Source of the DNA: Streptomyces chartreusis NRRL 3882
Lineage (GTDB): Bacteria > Actinomycetota > Actinomycetes > Streptomycetales > Streptomycetaceae
DNA length: 64,000 nt
NCBI RefSeq assembly: GCF_900236475.1
Contig: NZ_LT963352.1
Coordinates: forward strand, 1,922,001-1,986,000
Reading direction: 5' to 3'
Each line of letters opens with the position of its first letter. Position 1 is the first letter of the stretch. Shown here piece after piece: positions 44,437 through 52,995 of the stretch. The position numbers were made by a program, and so were the translations under genes. The notes below the pieces were generated by a model. The model worked only from the letters and a program-made list of their open reading frames with translations, had not been told where the DNA came from and did not search any database.

Positions 44437-45177
44437 ATGACCAACAAGCCCGTTCTCCTCGTCATCGCGCACGGCAGCCGCGACCCGCGGCACGCCGCGA
44501 CGGTGCACGCCCTGGTACGCCAGGTCCGCTCCCTGCGCCCCGACGTACGCGTGGAGACGGGCTTCCTGGACTTCAACGTGCCCTCGGTGCAGGGGGTGCT
44601 GGAGTCCCTGGCGGTCCAGGGTGTCCGTGACGTCGTCGCCCTCCCCCTCCTCCTGACCCGGGCGTTCCACGCGAAGGCGGACATCCCGGCGGTTCTCGCG
44701 GACGCGCCCCCGCAGCTGCGTGTCCGCCAGGCGGAGGTCCTGGGCCCGTCGCCCCTGTTGCTGTCCGCGCTGGAGCGACGCCTGTACGAGGCGGGCCTGT
44801 CCCCCGCCGACAAGTCCTCGACCGGGGTCGTGCTGGCCTCGGCGGGGTCCACCGACCCGGAGGCGATCGCAGTGATCGCAGAAATCGCGCGGGAGTGGCG
44901 GCACACCGGTTGGTGCGCCGTGCGGCCTGCGTTCGCCTCCGCATCTCTCCCCCGCACGGAGGACGCCGTCCGGGAACTCCGAGCCCTCGGCTGCGCCCGA
45001 GTGGCGGTCGCCCCCTACGTCCTCGCCCCCGGCTTCCTCCCGGACCGCATCGCCCGGGGCGCGGCGGAGGCGGACGTCCTGGCGAGTGTCCTGGGGCCGG
45101 CGCCGGAGGTGGCCCGGGTCGTACTGGAGCGCTACGAGGCGGCTCGGATACCGGCGTTGGCGGCCGTGAGCGCCTGA
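44437..45177 (+). CDS. Sirohydrochlorin chelatase (CbiX/SirB-like)
   Basis: A 246-residue class-II chelatase that inserts Fe2+ (or Co2+) into sirohydrochlorin, the last step to siroheme. The N-terminal catalytic His motif LLVIAHGSRDPRHAATVHAL and FHAKADIPAVL follow the CbiX/SirB pattern, and the length fits a two-domain form. It closes the sulfur operon and supplies the siroheme for the sulfite reductase at 35948. Confidence 0.9.
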   Translation: MTNKPVLLVIAHGSRDPRHAATVHALVRQVRSLRPDVRVETGFLDFNVPSVQGVLESLAVQGVRDVVALPLLLTRAFHAKADIPAVLADAPPQLRVRQAEVLGPSPLLLSALERRLYEAGLSPADKSSTGVVLASAGSTDPEAIAVIAEIAREWRHTGWCAVRPAFASASLPRTEDAVRELRALGCARVAVAPYVLAPGFLPDRIARGAAEADVLASVLGPAPEVARVVLERYEAARIPALAAVSA

Positions 45178-45216
45178 GGGAGAACCGGCCATCAGGGCAG
45201 GTTCCCCGCCAGGCCG

Positions 45217-46038
45217 TCACGCGGCGGGTTCCGGCTCCGGCTGGAGTGCGAAGGAGTAGGGGGCCCAGGGGCCGGTGACTTCGACGCGGAGGCCGGGGAT
45301 GCCCTCGGCGGCCGCCAGTACGCCGGTGCGGAAGGCGTCGACGCGGTCGGCGGGGACGAGGTACGCGTCGTTGCCGACGTTGGTGCCGGGGGCCGGGCCC
45401 GCGAGGCTTCCGCGTTCCGGCGTGTGTGCGACCCGGTCGACGGCGAGGGTGCCGGCGGTCCGGGTGAGGTGTGCGGCGGCCTGTGCGACCGTGCGCCAGG
45501 CTTCGTCGTTTCTGCGTTGTCTGCGGCGGCGGATCGACAGGTAGGCGCGGCCGACGCCGAGGCCGGTGGGCGTTTGCTGTCCGGCGTCGGGGTCCGACTC
45601 GGGTGGTGTGATCTCGGGTGTGGCGTAGATCTTGACGCCGAGTTCGACGTGGCCGGTCAGACGGTCCAGGAGGGATGCGAAGTACGCGCGGCGGGTGTCG
45701 AGGGCGTGCCGGGCGCGGTCCTCGTCGGGGTAGACGGTGGCCAGGCGGAGGGGCAGGACGGCGGCGCCGCTGGCGACGAGCGCGGCGACCACGGCGTGGT
45801 GGGACCGGACCGTGGACTCCATCCAGTCCAGGTCGTGGAGGTGGGCCCTGAGGGGAGCCTCGTCGTAGTCGGCGGCCGGGACGTGACCGACGGCGAAGGC
45901 CAGCCGGGACGTGGGGTCGGCGGGCTCCACCAGGTGGATCGGGTCGCCGGCGACCCCGCGCACGTGCGCCGCCGCCGCGGCGGCCTCGGGGGTGCGGCGC
46001 AGGACCGCGTAGGCATAGACGAGGTTCGGGTCGGTCAT
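45217..46038 (-). CDS. gvpL: Gas vesicle protein GvpL/GvpF family
   Basis: A 273-residue protein of the GvpL/GvpF family (NLVYAYAVLRRTP..., LPLRLATVYPDEDRARHAL), part of the gas-vesicle shell-assembly set. The ATG at 46038 overlaps the stop of the preceding gene (ATGA). It is the last visible gene of the operon; gvpK, which usually follows, is not present downstream, where the convergent chelatase gene lies 39 bp away. Confidence 0.88.
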   Translation of the reverse strand: MTDPNLVYAYAVLRRTPEAAAAAAHVRGVAGDPIHLVEPADPTSRLAFAVGHVPAADYDEAPLRAHLHDLDWMESTVRSHHAVVAALVASGAAVLPLRLATVYPDEDRARHALDTRRAYFASLLDRLTGHVELGVKIYATPEITPPESDPDAGQQTPTGLGVGRAYLSIRRRRQRRNDEAWRTVAQAAAHLTRTAGTLAVDRVAHTPERGSLAGPAPGTNVGNDAYLVPADRVDAFRTGVLAAAEGIPGLRVEVTGPWAPYSFALQPEPEPAA

Positions 46039-46400
46039 GGCTCCGGCCTCCTGTCGGCCGCCTTGAGGGCGGCGATCTCGGCGCGCAGTCGTTCGTTCTC
46101 GTCGGCGAGGGACCGCTCGGGGCGGGCGGCGCGGGAGGAGAGGGAGGGATCGTGTTCCCACCAGTCGATGCCCATCTCCTTCGCCTTGTCGACGGAAGCG
46201 ACGAGCAGGCGCAGCTTGATGGTGAGCAGTTCGATGTCGAGCAGGTTGATCCGGATGTCGCCGGCGATGACCACGCCCTTGTCGAGGACGCGTTCGAGGA
46301 TGTCGGCGAGGTTGGCGCTCTGCGCGCCGGGCCCGTGGCCGTAGGGGGAGGGAAGGCGGGGCGGCCCGGTGAGTCCGCCTGTTGCCGGATGGGTGGTCAT
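46035..46400 (-). CDS. Gas vesicle protein GvpJ/GvpS (GvpA-related)
   Basis: A 121-residue GvpA-like protein. The central core NLADILERVLDKGVVIAGDIRINLLDIELLTIKLRLLVASVDKAKEMG matches the alpha-beta-beta-alpha fold, with N- and C-terminal extensions (Pro-rich and Glu/Arg-rich) not found in GvpA itself. That profile suits the minor shell or nucleation proteins GvpJ/GvpM/GvpS. Start and stop each overlap a neighbour by 4 bp. Confidence 0.85.
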   Translation of the reverse strand: MTTHPATGGLTGPPRLPSPYGHGPGAQSANLADILERVLDKGVVIAGDIRINLLDIELLTIKLRLLVASVDKAKEMGIDWWEHDPSLSSRAARPERSLADENERLRAEIAALKAADRRPEP

Positions 46401-46648
46401 GGTCGGGGGGCTCGTCTCCGGGCGTCGATCTCGTCGAGTCGGTCCAGCAGTTCGTCCTCGCGGCGGTCGTACTCGTCCTCGTCGACGCGTCCCTCCAGCA
46501 GGGCCCGTTCCAGGTCGACGAGGGCCTGCCGGACGGGGGCCGGGTCGTAGTACTGCGCCTCGGCGGCTGCCTGGAGCTGCTCGGCGGCCCAGAGGGTGGT
46601 GCGCAGGGGCGCGAGCGGGAGGGTGAGGATGCCGGTGAGCAGGCCCAT
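46397..46648 (-). CDS. gvpG: Gas vesicle protein GvpG
   Basis: An 83-residue helical protein of the GvpG family (LLTGILTLPLAPLRTTLWAAEQLQAAAEAQYYDPAPVRQALVDLERALLEGRVDEDEYDRREDELLDRL). The ATG at 46648 is 1 bp from the gvpF stop. Long amphipathic helices suggest an accessory role in shell assembly. Confidence 0.87.
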   Translation of the reverse strand: MGLLTGILTLPLAPLRTTLWAAEQLQAAAEAQYYDPAPVRQALVDLERALLEGRVDEDEYDRREDELLDRLDEIDARRRAPRP

Positions 46649-46649
46649 G

Positions 46650-47369
46650 TCAGGCGGCGAAGCTGTACGGGGGCAGGGGGCCGCGCAGCCGGAAGTCGTA
46701 GGCGTCGCCGTAGTCGTGGGCCATGCGCCGGCCGGCCGTGGTGAACTCCTCGGCGCGGGCGCGTTCGACGAGGAACGACACGTTGAGGAAGTCGTCGTTG
46801 GCCGGGTCCGCCAGGACGCTCGATCTGGCGAGTCCGGACAGCCGTCCGACGATCTCCTCGGCCTGCCGCCGCTGCCGGGCGTCGACCTGCCGGGCGACCA
46901 GTTCCCCGAGGGCGAGTCGGTCCTCGTGGCTGCCGGTGCCGTCGCGGGTGCACTGGTTGAGCCGGCGGGCCTCCTCGGACGCGCCGAGCACCTCGCGCAG
47001 CAGGTCGTCCTGGTCGCGGGCGGCCTTGAGGTTGAACTCGGCGGTGCCGTGCAGTTCGCCGAGCCTTCGGGCGTAGTCCTGGCCGTGCTCCTCCAGGGCC
47101 GTCCTGACGGCGGTGTCGTCGGGGGCGACCAGGCCGAACCGCATGGGCAGGACCGATCCGTCGGCCATGAGCCGTTCCTGGAGTTCCTGGTGGGCGGCGA
47201 GGTCGCGCCGTTTGGGACGCAGGCCGGGGGGTGCGGGGCTGACCACGGCGGCGAGCGGGCCATGGACGACCACGCGCGGGGGGTCGTCCCTCCCGCCGAC
47301 GGTGCGCAGGCCGTCGAGGCGCAGGGGGTGGTCGGAGCGGGTGACGGCGTAGACGTAGACGCCGCTCAC
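46650..47369 (-). CDS. gvpF: Gas vesicle protein GvpF
   Basis: A 239-residue GvpF/GvpL-family protein (GVYVYAVTRSDHP, SVLPMRFGLVAPDDTAV, DFLNVSFLVERARAEEF). GTG at 47369 overlaps the gvpA stop. It is distinct from the GvpL-like gene at 45217; paired F and L copies are usual in gas-vesicle clusters. Confidence 0.88.
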   Translation of the reverse strand: MSGVYVYAVTRSDHPLRLDGLRTVGGRDDPPRVVVHGPLAAVVSPAPPGLRPKRRDLAAHQELQERLMADGSVLPMRFGLVAPDDTAVRTALEEHGQDYARRLGELHGTAEFNLKAARDQDDLLREVLGASEEARRLNQCTRDGTGSHEDRLALGELVARQVDARQRRQAEEIVGRLSGLARSSVLADPANDDFLNVSFLVERARAEEFTTAGRRMAHDYGDAYDFRLRGPLPPYSFAA

Positions 47370-47761
47370 CGCTCGTCCTCCCTGCTGTCCTTGTCGTCGC
47401 GGTCGAAGATGTCGCCGATCGCGTCGATGGCGCCGCCGATCGCACCGCTGGTCCTGCCCCGGGCGCCGCTCTCGACGAGGTTGCCGACGATGTCGGTGAG
47501 CTTGTCGGGGGCCTTGCGGCCGGACTCGAGGTCGAGGCGGTTGCAGGCCTCGGCGAAGCGGAGGTAGGTGTCGACGCTGGCGATGACGATCCGTACGTCG
47601 ATCTTGAGGATCTCGATGCCGACCAGGGAGACACGGACGAACACGTCGATCACGAGCCCGCGGTCCAGAATCAGTTCGAGGATGTCGAAGAGGCCGCCGG
47701 TTCCCGACCCGCTGGAGGTGGTGGCGGGTTGCGTCCCGCCGGTGTGCGTCATGACGGTCAC
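47366..47761 (-). CDS. gvpA: Gas vesicle structural protein GvpA
   Basis: A 131-residue gas-vesicle shell protein. The core GLFDILELILDRGLVIDVFVRVSLVGIEILKIDVRIVIASVDTYLRFAEACNRLDL closely follows GvpA (ribs of the gas vesicle), with RVSLVGIEIL diagnostic. The GTG at 47761 (GAGAGGAAT upstream) is chosen; an ATG three codons later is possible. The C-terminal Gly/Ala-rich and acidic tail is longer than in cyanobacterial GvpA (about 70 aa). Confidence 0.9.
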   Translation of the reverse strand: MTVMTHTGGTQPATTSSGSGTGGLFDILELILDRGLVIDVFVRVSLVGIEILKIDVRIVIASVDTYLRFAEACNRLDLESGRKAPDKLTDIVGNLVESGARGRTSGAIGGAIDAIGDIFDRDDKDSREDER

Positions 47762-47886
47762 GGTGCGATTCCTCTCGCGAGACTCGTTCTCGTGCCGCCC
47801 GTAGGTACGGGGGTGGCGGCGGGCGTGTTCACGCACACACCGGAAACGGGTCCCGCGGAGGGGAGCCGAAGAGGAGCGGGACGGCG

Positions 47887-48183
47887 CTAGCGTCCCCGGT
47901 CGAGCTGGCCGCGGGCGTACCGGCGCACCCGCTCGTAGCCCAGGAGCCGGCCCTCCGGGTCGAGGGTGACCCGGTACGTCGCCATGATGGTCATGGTGTC
48001 GGGGACCCGCTCCAGCTCCACGACCTCCACGTCGGCCGTCCAGCCGTCGGGCGTCGGACGGACGGCGGTGACGGAGTCGGGGGCCGTGCCGAGCAGTTCG
48101 GCAAGCTGGGCCGCCGCGCCGCGCATGGCCTGGACGGCCGTCGCACGACCGGATGGAGTCGCCTGGTCTTCGGTGCTCGTCAT
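47887..48183 (-). CDS. gvpO: Gas vesicle protein GvpO
   Basis: A 98-residue GvpO-family protein (AAAQLAELLGTAPDSVTAVRPTPDGWTADVEVVELERVPDTMTIMATYRVTLDPEGRLLGYERVRRYARG). It leads the gvp operon, 125 bp before gvpA on the same strand. GvpO is required for gas-vesicle synthesis in haloarchaea and is common in actinobacterial clusters. The ATG at 48183 is used; the frame extends 31 codons further upstream without support. Confidence 0.88.
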   Translation of the reverse strand: MTSTEDQATPSGRATAVQAMRGAAAQLAELLGTAPDSVTAVRPTPDGWTADVEVVELERVPDTMTIMATYRVTLDPEGRLLGYERVRRYARGQLDRGR

Positions 48184-48272
48184 GGTCCTACCGTGCCAAG
48201 GCCCCGGTTCGTGTGGGGGTGATTCGGCCAAACGTCCGGTGCCGTTGATCGCCGGCCTGGTACGGAACCTGA

Positions 48273-48839
48273 TCATCCAGCGGGGTGACTGAGGGCTTCC
48301 GTCAGCTCCACCAGCTTGACGACGGTGTTCCAGTTGCGGGTCGTGGCGATGATCCCCTTGTTGATGCGCGGCTTCGAGAGGTGTTCGGCCAGTTTGGAGC
48401 GGCCCAGGCCGTTCGGCGCGTACAGGTACAGGGCGCGGTCGCCGAGGCGGAACTCCTCGGGGAGGTAGGCGGACCCGTCGATCTCCGCGAAGCGCTCGGG
48501 GGTCACGGGGGCGGAGAAGTAGGTGACGTGGAGCTGCTTGGGCTCCAGGTCGGCGGCTGGGAACGGGCAGGCGTCGGCGATCGCCTTCAGATAGGCGTGG
48601 TCGCGCACGATCACGTCGACGCCGAACCCGAAGTGCTTCTCGATGGCGTGCCTGATCTCGACGGCCAGCGACTCCTCGTCGCCGTGCCCGGAGGCGAACA
48701 CCGCCTGGCCGCTCTGGAGGTAGGTCGTCACGTCCTCGTAGCCGAGGCCTGCCAGGAGTGTGCGCAGGTCCGCCATCGGGACCTTTTTGCTGCCGCCCAC
48801 GTTGATGCCGCGCAACAGTGCCGCGTACGTCGTCGTCAT
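48273..48839 (-). CDS. DUF1697-family protein
   Basis: A 188-residue cytosolic protein of the DUF1697 family (YAALLRGINVGGSKKVPMADLRTLLAGLGYEDVTTYLQSGQAVF, GLGRSKLAEHLSKPRINKGIIATTRNWNTVVKL). The family is widespread and has no assigned role. A GGTGAACGG stretch precedes the start. A perfect 13 bp hairpin lies 17 nt upstream. Confidence 0.85.
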   Translation of the reverse strand: MTTTYAALLRGINVGGSKKVPMADLRTLLAGLGYEDVTTYLQSGQAVFASGHGDEESLAVEIRHAIEKHFGFGVDVIVRDHAYLKAIADACPFPAADLEPKQLHVTYFSAPVTPERFAEIDGSAYLPEEFRLGDRALYLYAPNGLGRSKLAEHLSKPRINKGIIATTRNWNTVVKLVELTEALSHPAG

Positions 48840-49166
48840 CCGTTCACCATAAGACGGCCGTCGTGCCCCGTGGGGGTGGGCACGACGGCCGGTGGGCGGC
48901 TGCCCGAGCCCCGTAAATTACTCATCGGTCACCACGGGGCACAACCTTCTGCTCAGGATCCACACACCCGAGGAGACCGATAGGTGTAAGGGACCGCGGT
49001 TCTCTCCGGTCCTCCCCAGTGGGGAGAGAGCGCGGGCCATGGGGATGAGGTCCGGCCCCGCGACTTCACCGGGCAGCACGACGTGAGGGCTTTATCCGGC
49101 CCATACCTTCGAAACGAAAGGGGGCGGCAGGGGGCCGCCCTCGCATCACGAGGGGGCAAGCCCGTC
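48840..49166. promoter_or_regulatory. Divergent gap with perfect inverted repeat
   Basis: In this 327 bp gap, GGCCGTCGTGCCC (48856-48868) and GGGCACGACGGCC (48878-48890) form a perfect 13 bp hairpin with a 9 nt loop, 17 nt before the DUF1697 start. It could be an RNA structure in that gene's leader or a regulator site. The remainder contains no coding frame with good composition; the frame open from 49083 is probably untranslated leader of the MMPL gene. Confidence 0.5.
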
Positions 49167-51416
49167 ATGGGGAACGGAGAAGCACGGGTGCGGGGCCTGG
49201 CCGCCCGGGCCGGAGGCTGGAGCGCCCGCCACCGATGGGCTGCCGTCGGGATCTGGGTGTTGTTCGTCGTCCTGGCGATGGGGCTCGGTTCGGCGGCGGG
49301 CCGGGTCGACGTCAAGGACAGCGACCAGCTGAAGGGGGAGACGCACACCGCCGCGAAGATCATCGAGGACGCCGGGATCGACGAACCGGCCGGCGAGACC
49401 GTGCTGATCCAGGCCAAGGACTCCGGCCTGAAGGCCACGGACGCCGAGTTCCGGGACGCCGTCACGGCCGTGGTCCAGGCCGTCGGGAGGACCGGCCGCG
49501 TCACCGACGTGACCTCGCCGTACGACACGAAGACGATCTCGAAGGACGGGCGCAGCGCGCTCGTGCAGTTCGACATGCGCGGCGAGCCGGACACGGCCGG
49601 TGAGCGGGTCGAGCCGGTGCTGAAGGCCGTGGAGGGCGTCCAGAAGGACCACGGGTCGCTGCGGATCGAGGAGATCGGCGGCGCCAGCATGATGAAGACG
49701 TTCGCCGACGCCTTCGGGGACGACTTCAAGAAGGCCGAGTACTCCGCGGTGCCGGTGGCCTTCGGCATTCTGCTCATCGCCTTCGGCGCGCTGGTGGCGG
49801 CGCTGCTGCCGGTGGCGCTGGCGCTCACCGCGATCATGGCGACGATGGGCCTGATGGGGGTGATCAGCCACGCGGTGCCGATGACGGACGCCGCGAACTC
49901 CGTGATGCTGCTCGTCGGTCTGGCCGTCGGTGTCGACTACTGCCTGTTCTACCTGCGCCGCGAGCGGGAGGAGCGCGCCGCTGGCCGGGACGCGCAGACG
50001 GCGCTGCGGATCGCCGCCGCGACCAGTGGCCGCGCGATCGTGGTCTCCGGTGTCACGGTGTGCGTGGCCATGGCGGGCATGCTGTTCACCGGGCTCGCCG
50101 AGTTCGAGGCGATGGGGCTGGCCTCGCTGATCGTGGTGGCCGTGGCCATGGTGGGGTCCGTGACCGTACTGCCCGCGCTGCTGTCGCTGCTGGGCGAGCG
50201 CGTGGAGAAGGGCCGTGTCCCGTTCCTGCGCCGGCGCGGGCAGGGCGGCAACGGGGAGAGCCGGTTCTGGACGGCCGTCCTGCGGCGGGTGCTCGCCCAG
50301 CCGGTCGTGTCCGTCGCGGTGGCGACCGGTGCGCTGCTGGCCATCGCGGCTCCCGCGGTCGGCATGAAGACCCAGAACCTCACGCTCGACCAGGAGTTCG
50401 GCGACTCGCTGCCGATCGTGCAGACGTACAACCGGCTCAACGAGGCCTTCCCGGGTGGCTCGGATCCGGCCCAGGTGATCGTCAAGGCAGACGACATCAA
50501 CGCGCCCGAGGTGCGGTCGGCGCTCGCCGACTTCCGTGAGCGGGCGGTCAGTTCGGGAGCCTCGCGCGGCCCGGTGGAGATCGAGCTGCACGACGCGCAG
50601 AACCTCGCCTTCGTGTCCGTCCCGCTGGTCGGCGGCTCCGACCTCGACAAGGCGGGAGCCAGCCTGGACAAGCTGCGCAACGAGGTCCGGCCCGCAACGC
50701 TCGGCAAGGTCGAGGGTGTCGAGGCCCCGATCACCGGGCAGGTCGCGGGTTCCAAGGACTTCAACGACCAGCTGGCGGGAGCCGTCGTGCCGGTCTTCGC
50801 CTTCGTGGTGGTGTTCGCCTTCGCGCTGATGCTGCTGTCGTTCCGCTCGCTGACCGTCGCGGTCACCTCGATCGTGCTGAACCTGCTGTCCGTGGGCGCG
50901 GCCTACGGCATCCTCGTCGCGGTCTTCCAGCACGGATGGGGCGCCTCGCTGGTGGGCGCGGAGGGCGTCGGCGCGATCATCACGTGGCTGCCGCTGTTCC
51001 TCTTCGTGATCCTGTTCGGCCTGTCGATGGACTACCACGTGTTCGTGGTGTCCCGGATCCGCGAGGCGCGGCTGCGGGGCCTGGCGACGAAGGACGCGAT
51101 CCGGCACGGCGTGGTCACCACGGCCGGGGTCGTCACCAGTGCCGCGGTCATCATGGTCGCCGTGTTCGCGATCTTCGGGACGCTGTCCATGCAGTCCATG
51201 AAGCAGATGGGCGTCGGCCTCGCGGCCGCGGTGCTCATCGACGCGACGATCATCCGGGGCGTGCTGCTGCCGGCGGTGATGGCGCTGCTCGGGGAGCGCA
51301 ACTGGTACCTGCCCAAGTGGCTGCACCGGCTGCCCGATCTCACGCACGACGAGACGCCGCGGGCGCTCGCGGGACCGGCGGCGCGGGACGACGAGGGTGA
51401 GCCCCTCAGGGTCTGA
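49167..51416 (+). CDS. MMPL-family RND transporter
   Basis: A 749-residue membrane transporter of the MMPL (RND) family with two repeats of an extracytoplasmic porter domain and about 11-12 transmembrane segments. LLVGLAVGVDYCLFYLRREREERAAGRD and ILFGLSMDYHVFVVSRIREARLRG carry the GVDY and SMDY motifs implicated in proton relay. The family exports lipids, polyketides and other hydrophobic compounds, substrate unknown here. ATG 49167 gives the usual start; GTG 49083 would add a charged tail. A terminator follows the stop. Confidence 0.9.
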   Translation: MGNGEARVRGLAARAGGWSARHRWAAVGIWVLFVVLAMGLGSAAGRVDVKDSDQLKGETHTAAKIIEDAGIDEPAGETVLIQAKDSGLKATDAEFRDAVTAVVQAVGRTGRVTDVTSPYDTKTISKDGRSALVQFDMRGEPDTAGERVEPVLKAVEGVQKDHGSLRIEEIGGASMMKTFADAFGDDFKKAEYSAVPVAFGILLIAFGALVAALLPVALALTAIMATMGLMGVISHAVPMTDAANSVMLLVGLAVGVDYCLFYLRREREERAAGRDAQTALRIAAATSGRAIVVSGVTVCVAMAGMLFTGLAEFEAMGLASLIVVAVAMVGSVTVLPALLSLLGERVEKGRVPFLRRRGQGGNGESRFWTAVLRRVLAQPVVSVAVATGALLAIAAPAVGMKTQNLTLDQEFGDSLPIVQTYNRLNEAFPGGSDPAQVIVKADDINAPEVRSALADFRERAVSSGASRGPVEIELHDAQNLAFVSVPLVGGSDLDKAGASLDKLRNEVRPATLGKVEGVEAPITGQVAGSKDFNDQLAGAVVPVFAFVVVFAFALMLLSFRSLTVAVTSIVLNLLSVGAAYGILVAVFQHGWGASLVGAEGVGAIITWLPLFLFVILFGLSMDYHVFVVSRIREARLRGLATKDAIRHGVVTTAGVVTSAAVIMVAVFAIFGTLSMQSMKQMGVGLAAAVLIDATIIRGVLLPAVMALLGERNWYLPKWLHRLPDLTHDETPRALAGPAARDDEGEPLRV

Positions 51417-51443
51417 TCCCCGTCTCCCCCACCGCTGTGTGCA

Positions 51444-51476
51444 GGGCCCGTCGGTTCCGGGGGAACCGACGGGCCC
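51444..51476 (+). terminator. Rho-independent terminator after MMPL gene
   Basis: Perfect 15 bp stem GGGCCCGTCGGTTCC (51444-51458) / GGAACCGACGGGCCC (51462-51476) with a 3 nt loop, followed by TTTC, 27 nt after the stop codon. It probably terminates transcription in both directions, as the next gene converges here. Confidence 0.85.
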
Positions 51477-51479
51477 TTT

Positions 51480-51526
51480 CAGCCGGTGAGCCGCCGCACG
51501 TGTCAGCCGGTGAGCCGCCGCACGTG
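51480..51526. repeat. 24 bp tandem duplication covering a stop codon
   Basis: CAGCCGGTGAGCCGCCGCACGTG occurs at 51480-51502 and again at 51504-51526 (24 bp period). Read on the minus strand this duplicates the last eight codons of the next gene, HVRRLTG plus stop, so a second in-frame copy lies untranslated after the real stop. Confidence 0.85.
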
Positions 51527-51823
51527 CAGCACGTCCTCGTCGCAGCGCAGGATCTCCAGCTCCCGGTCGGGGCGAGCGCCCCCGAAGGTGAGCGCGATGT
51601 GACGGTCCGACACGAGCCGCCAGCGGCCGGGAACGGCGCCGGGAGCGTCCCCGCGTCCCAGCGGGTGGTCGACGAAGGTGCCGTCGGGCGCGAACTCCAT
51701 GCCGCGCCGCCCGCGCGCCGGCGGGAAGGGGTGGTCGTCCGGCCGGTAGACCCGCACGTCCTCGTGGTCCTCCTCGTAGGAGTGGAGCCACGAACGGAAC
51801 AGGCCCGATGGGGGCTCACGCAT
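51503..51823 (-). CDS. Conserved hypothetical protein
   Basis: A 106-residue protein (SWLHSYEEDHEDVRVYRPDDHPFPPARGRRGMEF, PGRWRLVSDRHIALTFGG) with a beta-rich, lipocalin-like pattern and no signal peptide or known catalytic motif. I do not recognise a named family. The C-terminal codons and stop are tandemly duplicated downstream. The ATG at 51823 is supported by the conserved start of the sequence only. Confidence 0.65.
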   Translation of the reverse strand: MREPPSGLFRSWLHSYEEDHEDVRVYRPDDHPFPPARGRRGMEFAPDGTFVDHPLGRGDAPGAVPGRWRLVSDRHIALTFGGARPDRELEILRCDEDVLHVRRLTG

Positions 51824-52017
51824 GACCCGGCCACCTCACTCGACCAAGTAGTCCAAATTGCCGGTTTTGTACGTCAAAGACTAGGATTATCAGTGTATGG
51901 GTTCGGAGGGAACGGGCAACCGGCCGGCCGCTCCGCCCGGCCCCCGCAGCGCGTGTCCGACGCGCACTTCCGCAGCCGCGTGCGCGGCACACCCCCAGGC
52001 TCCCCCAAGGGGCAGAC

Positions 52018-52968
52018 ATGTCCGATGCGCAGTCCTACCATCGCGTCACCTCCGCCGACTACAGCCGCTGGTGCGGCGCCATGGAGGTGCACCGCAGACT
52101 CCTCAGCATGAACCCCGAGTACGCCGAGAACCGGGCCCAGATCGAGAACGCCGCGTTCGCCTACGAGCAGGTGGAGACGGGCACGGCCCGGCAGAGCGTC
52201 GTCGACATCCCCGTCGTCGTGCACGTCGTGCACAACACCCCCGAGCAGGACATCAGCGACGCCCAGATCCACAGTCAGATCCAGGTGCTCAACCAGGACT
52301 TCCGCGCGAACAACCCGGACGTCGACAAGGTCCCCGAGGCCTGGCAGGACCTCGTGGCCGACGCGCGCGTCCAGTTCCACCTCGCCCGGACCGACCCACT
52401 GGGCCGCCCCACGGACGGCATCACGCGGACCCGGACGTCGACTCCCGCCTGGGACACGGACGACCTGGTCAAGTTCAGCCTGAGCGGCGGTCACGACGCC
52501 TGGCCCGCGGACGTCTACCTGAACCTGTGGGTCTGCCAGTTGCGCCGCGGGCTGCTGGGCTACGCCCAGTTCCCGGGCGGCGCCGCCTCCACGGACGGGG
52601 TGGTCGTCACGCACACCGGCTTCGGGACCACCGGCACCGCCACCGCGCCCTTCGACGGCGGCCGCACCGCCGTGCACGAGATCGGGCACTGGCTGAACCT
52701 GCGGCACATCTGGGGCGACGACGACGAGGGGTGCAGCGGCAGCGACTTCGTCGCGGACACCCCCAATCAGGGCGGGCCGAACACGGGTTCACCCGACTTC
52801 CCGCACGTGTCGTGCGGCAACGGCCCGTCCGGCGACATGTTCATGAACTACATGGACTACACGGACGACGCCGCGATGTTCATGTTCACCAAGGGGCAGG
52901 CGGCACGCATGGACGCCGCTCTCGAGCACGCCCGCATGAACCTCACCCGCCAGGCCGTCACGGTGTGA
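52018..52968 (+). CDS. M43-like (pappalysin-type) zinc metalloprotease
   Basis: A 316-residue metzincin-type protease. The zinc motif is [15 protein letters not shown] (H220, E221, H224, H230), and the Met-turn follows about 57 residues later (FMNYMDYT). The usual Gly of HExxHxxGxxH is Asn227, as in many bacterial members. [38 protein letters not shown] upstream is the typical propeptide/N-domain border. No signal peptide is apparent from the ATG at 52018, odd for a secreted-protease family. Confidence 0.85.
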   Translation: MSDAQSYHRVTSADYSRWCGAMEVHRRLLSMNPEYAENRAQIENAAFAYEQVETGTARQSVVDIPVVVHVVHNTPEQDISDAQIHSQIQVLNQDFRANNPDVDKVPEAWQDLVADARVQFHLARTDPLGRPTDGITRTRTSTPAWDTDDLVKFSLSGGHDAWPADVYLNLWVCQLRRGLLGYAQFPGGAASTDGVVVTHTGFGTTGTATAPFDGGRTAVHEIGHWLNLRHIWGDDDEGCSGSDFVADTPNQGGPNTGSPDFPHVSCGNGPSGDMFMNYMDYTDDAAMFMFTKGQAARMDAALEHARMNLTRQAVTV

Positions 52969-52995
52969 CGGTCCGGCGGGCGACTGCCGTCCCGA

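Noticed and set aside
45217..47634. An 805-residue frame spanning the gvp genes
   Set aside because: Only the last 273 codons match GvpL. The rest overlaps gvpJ, gvpG and gvpF in another frame with Arg/Pro-rich composition.
49146..51791. An 881-residue open frame on the minus strand
   Set aside because: It overlays the MMPL transporter on the plus strand and is His/Arg/Gln-rich without any motif. Only the transporter frame has membrane segments.
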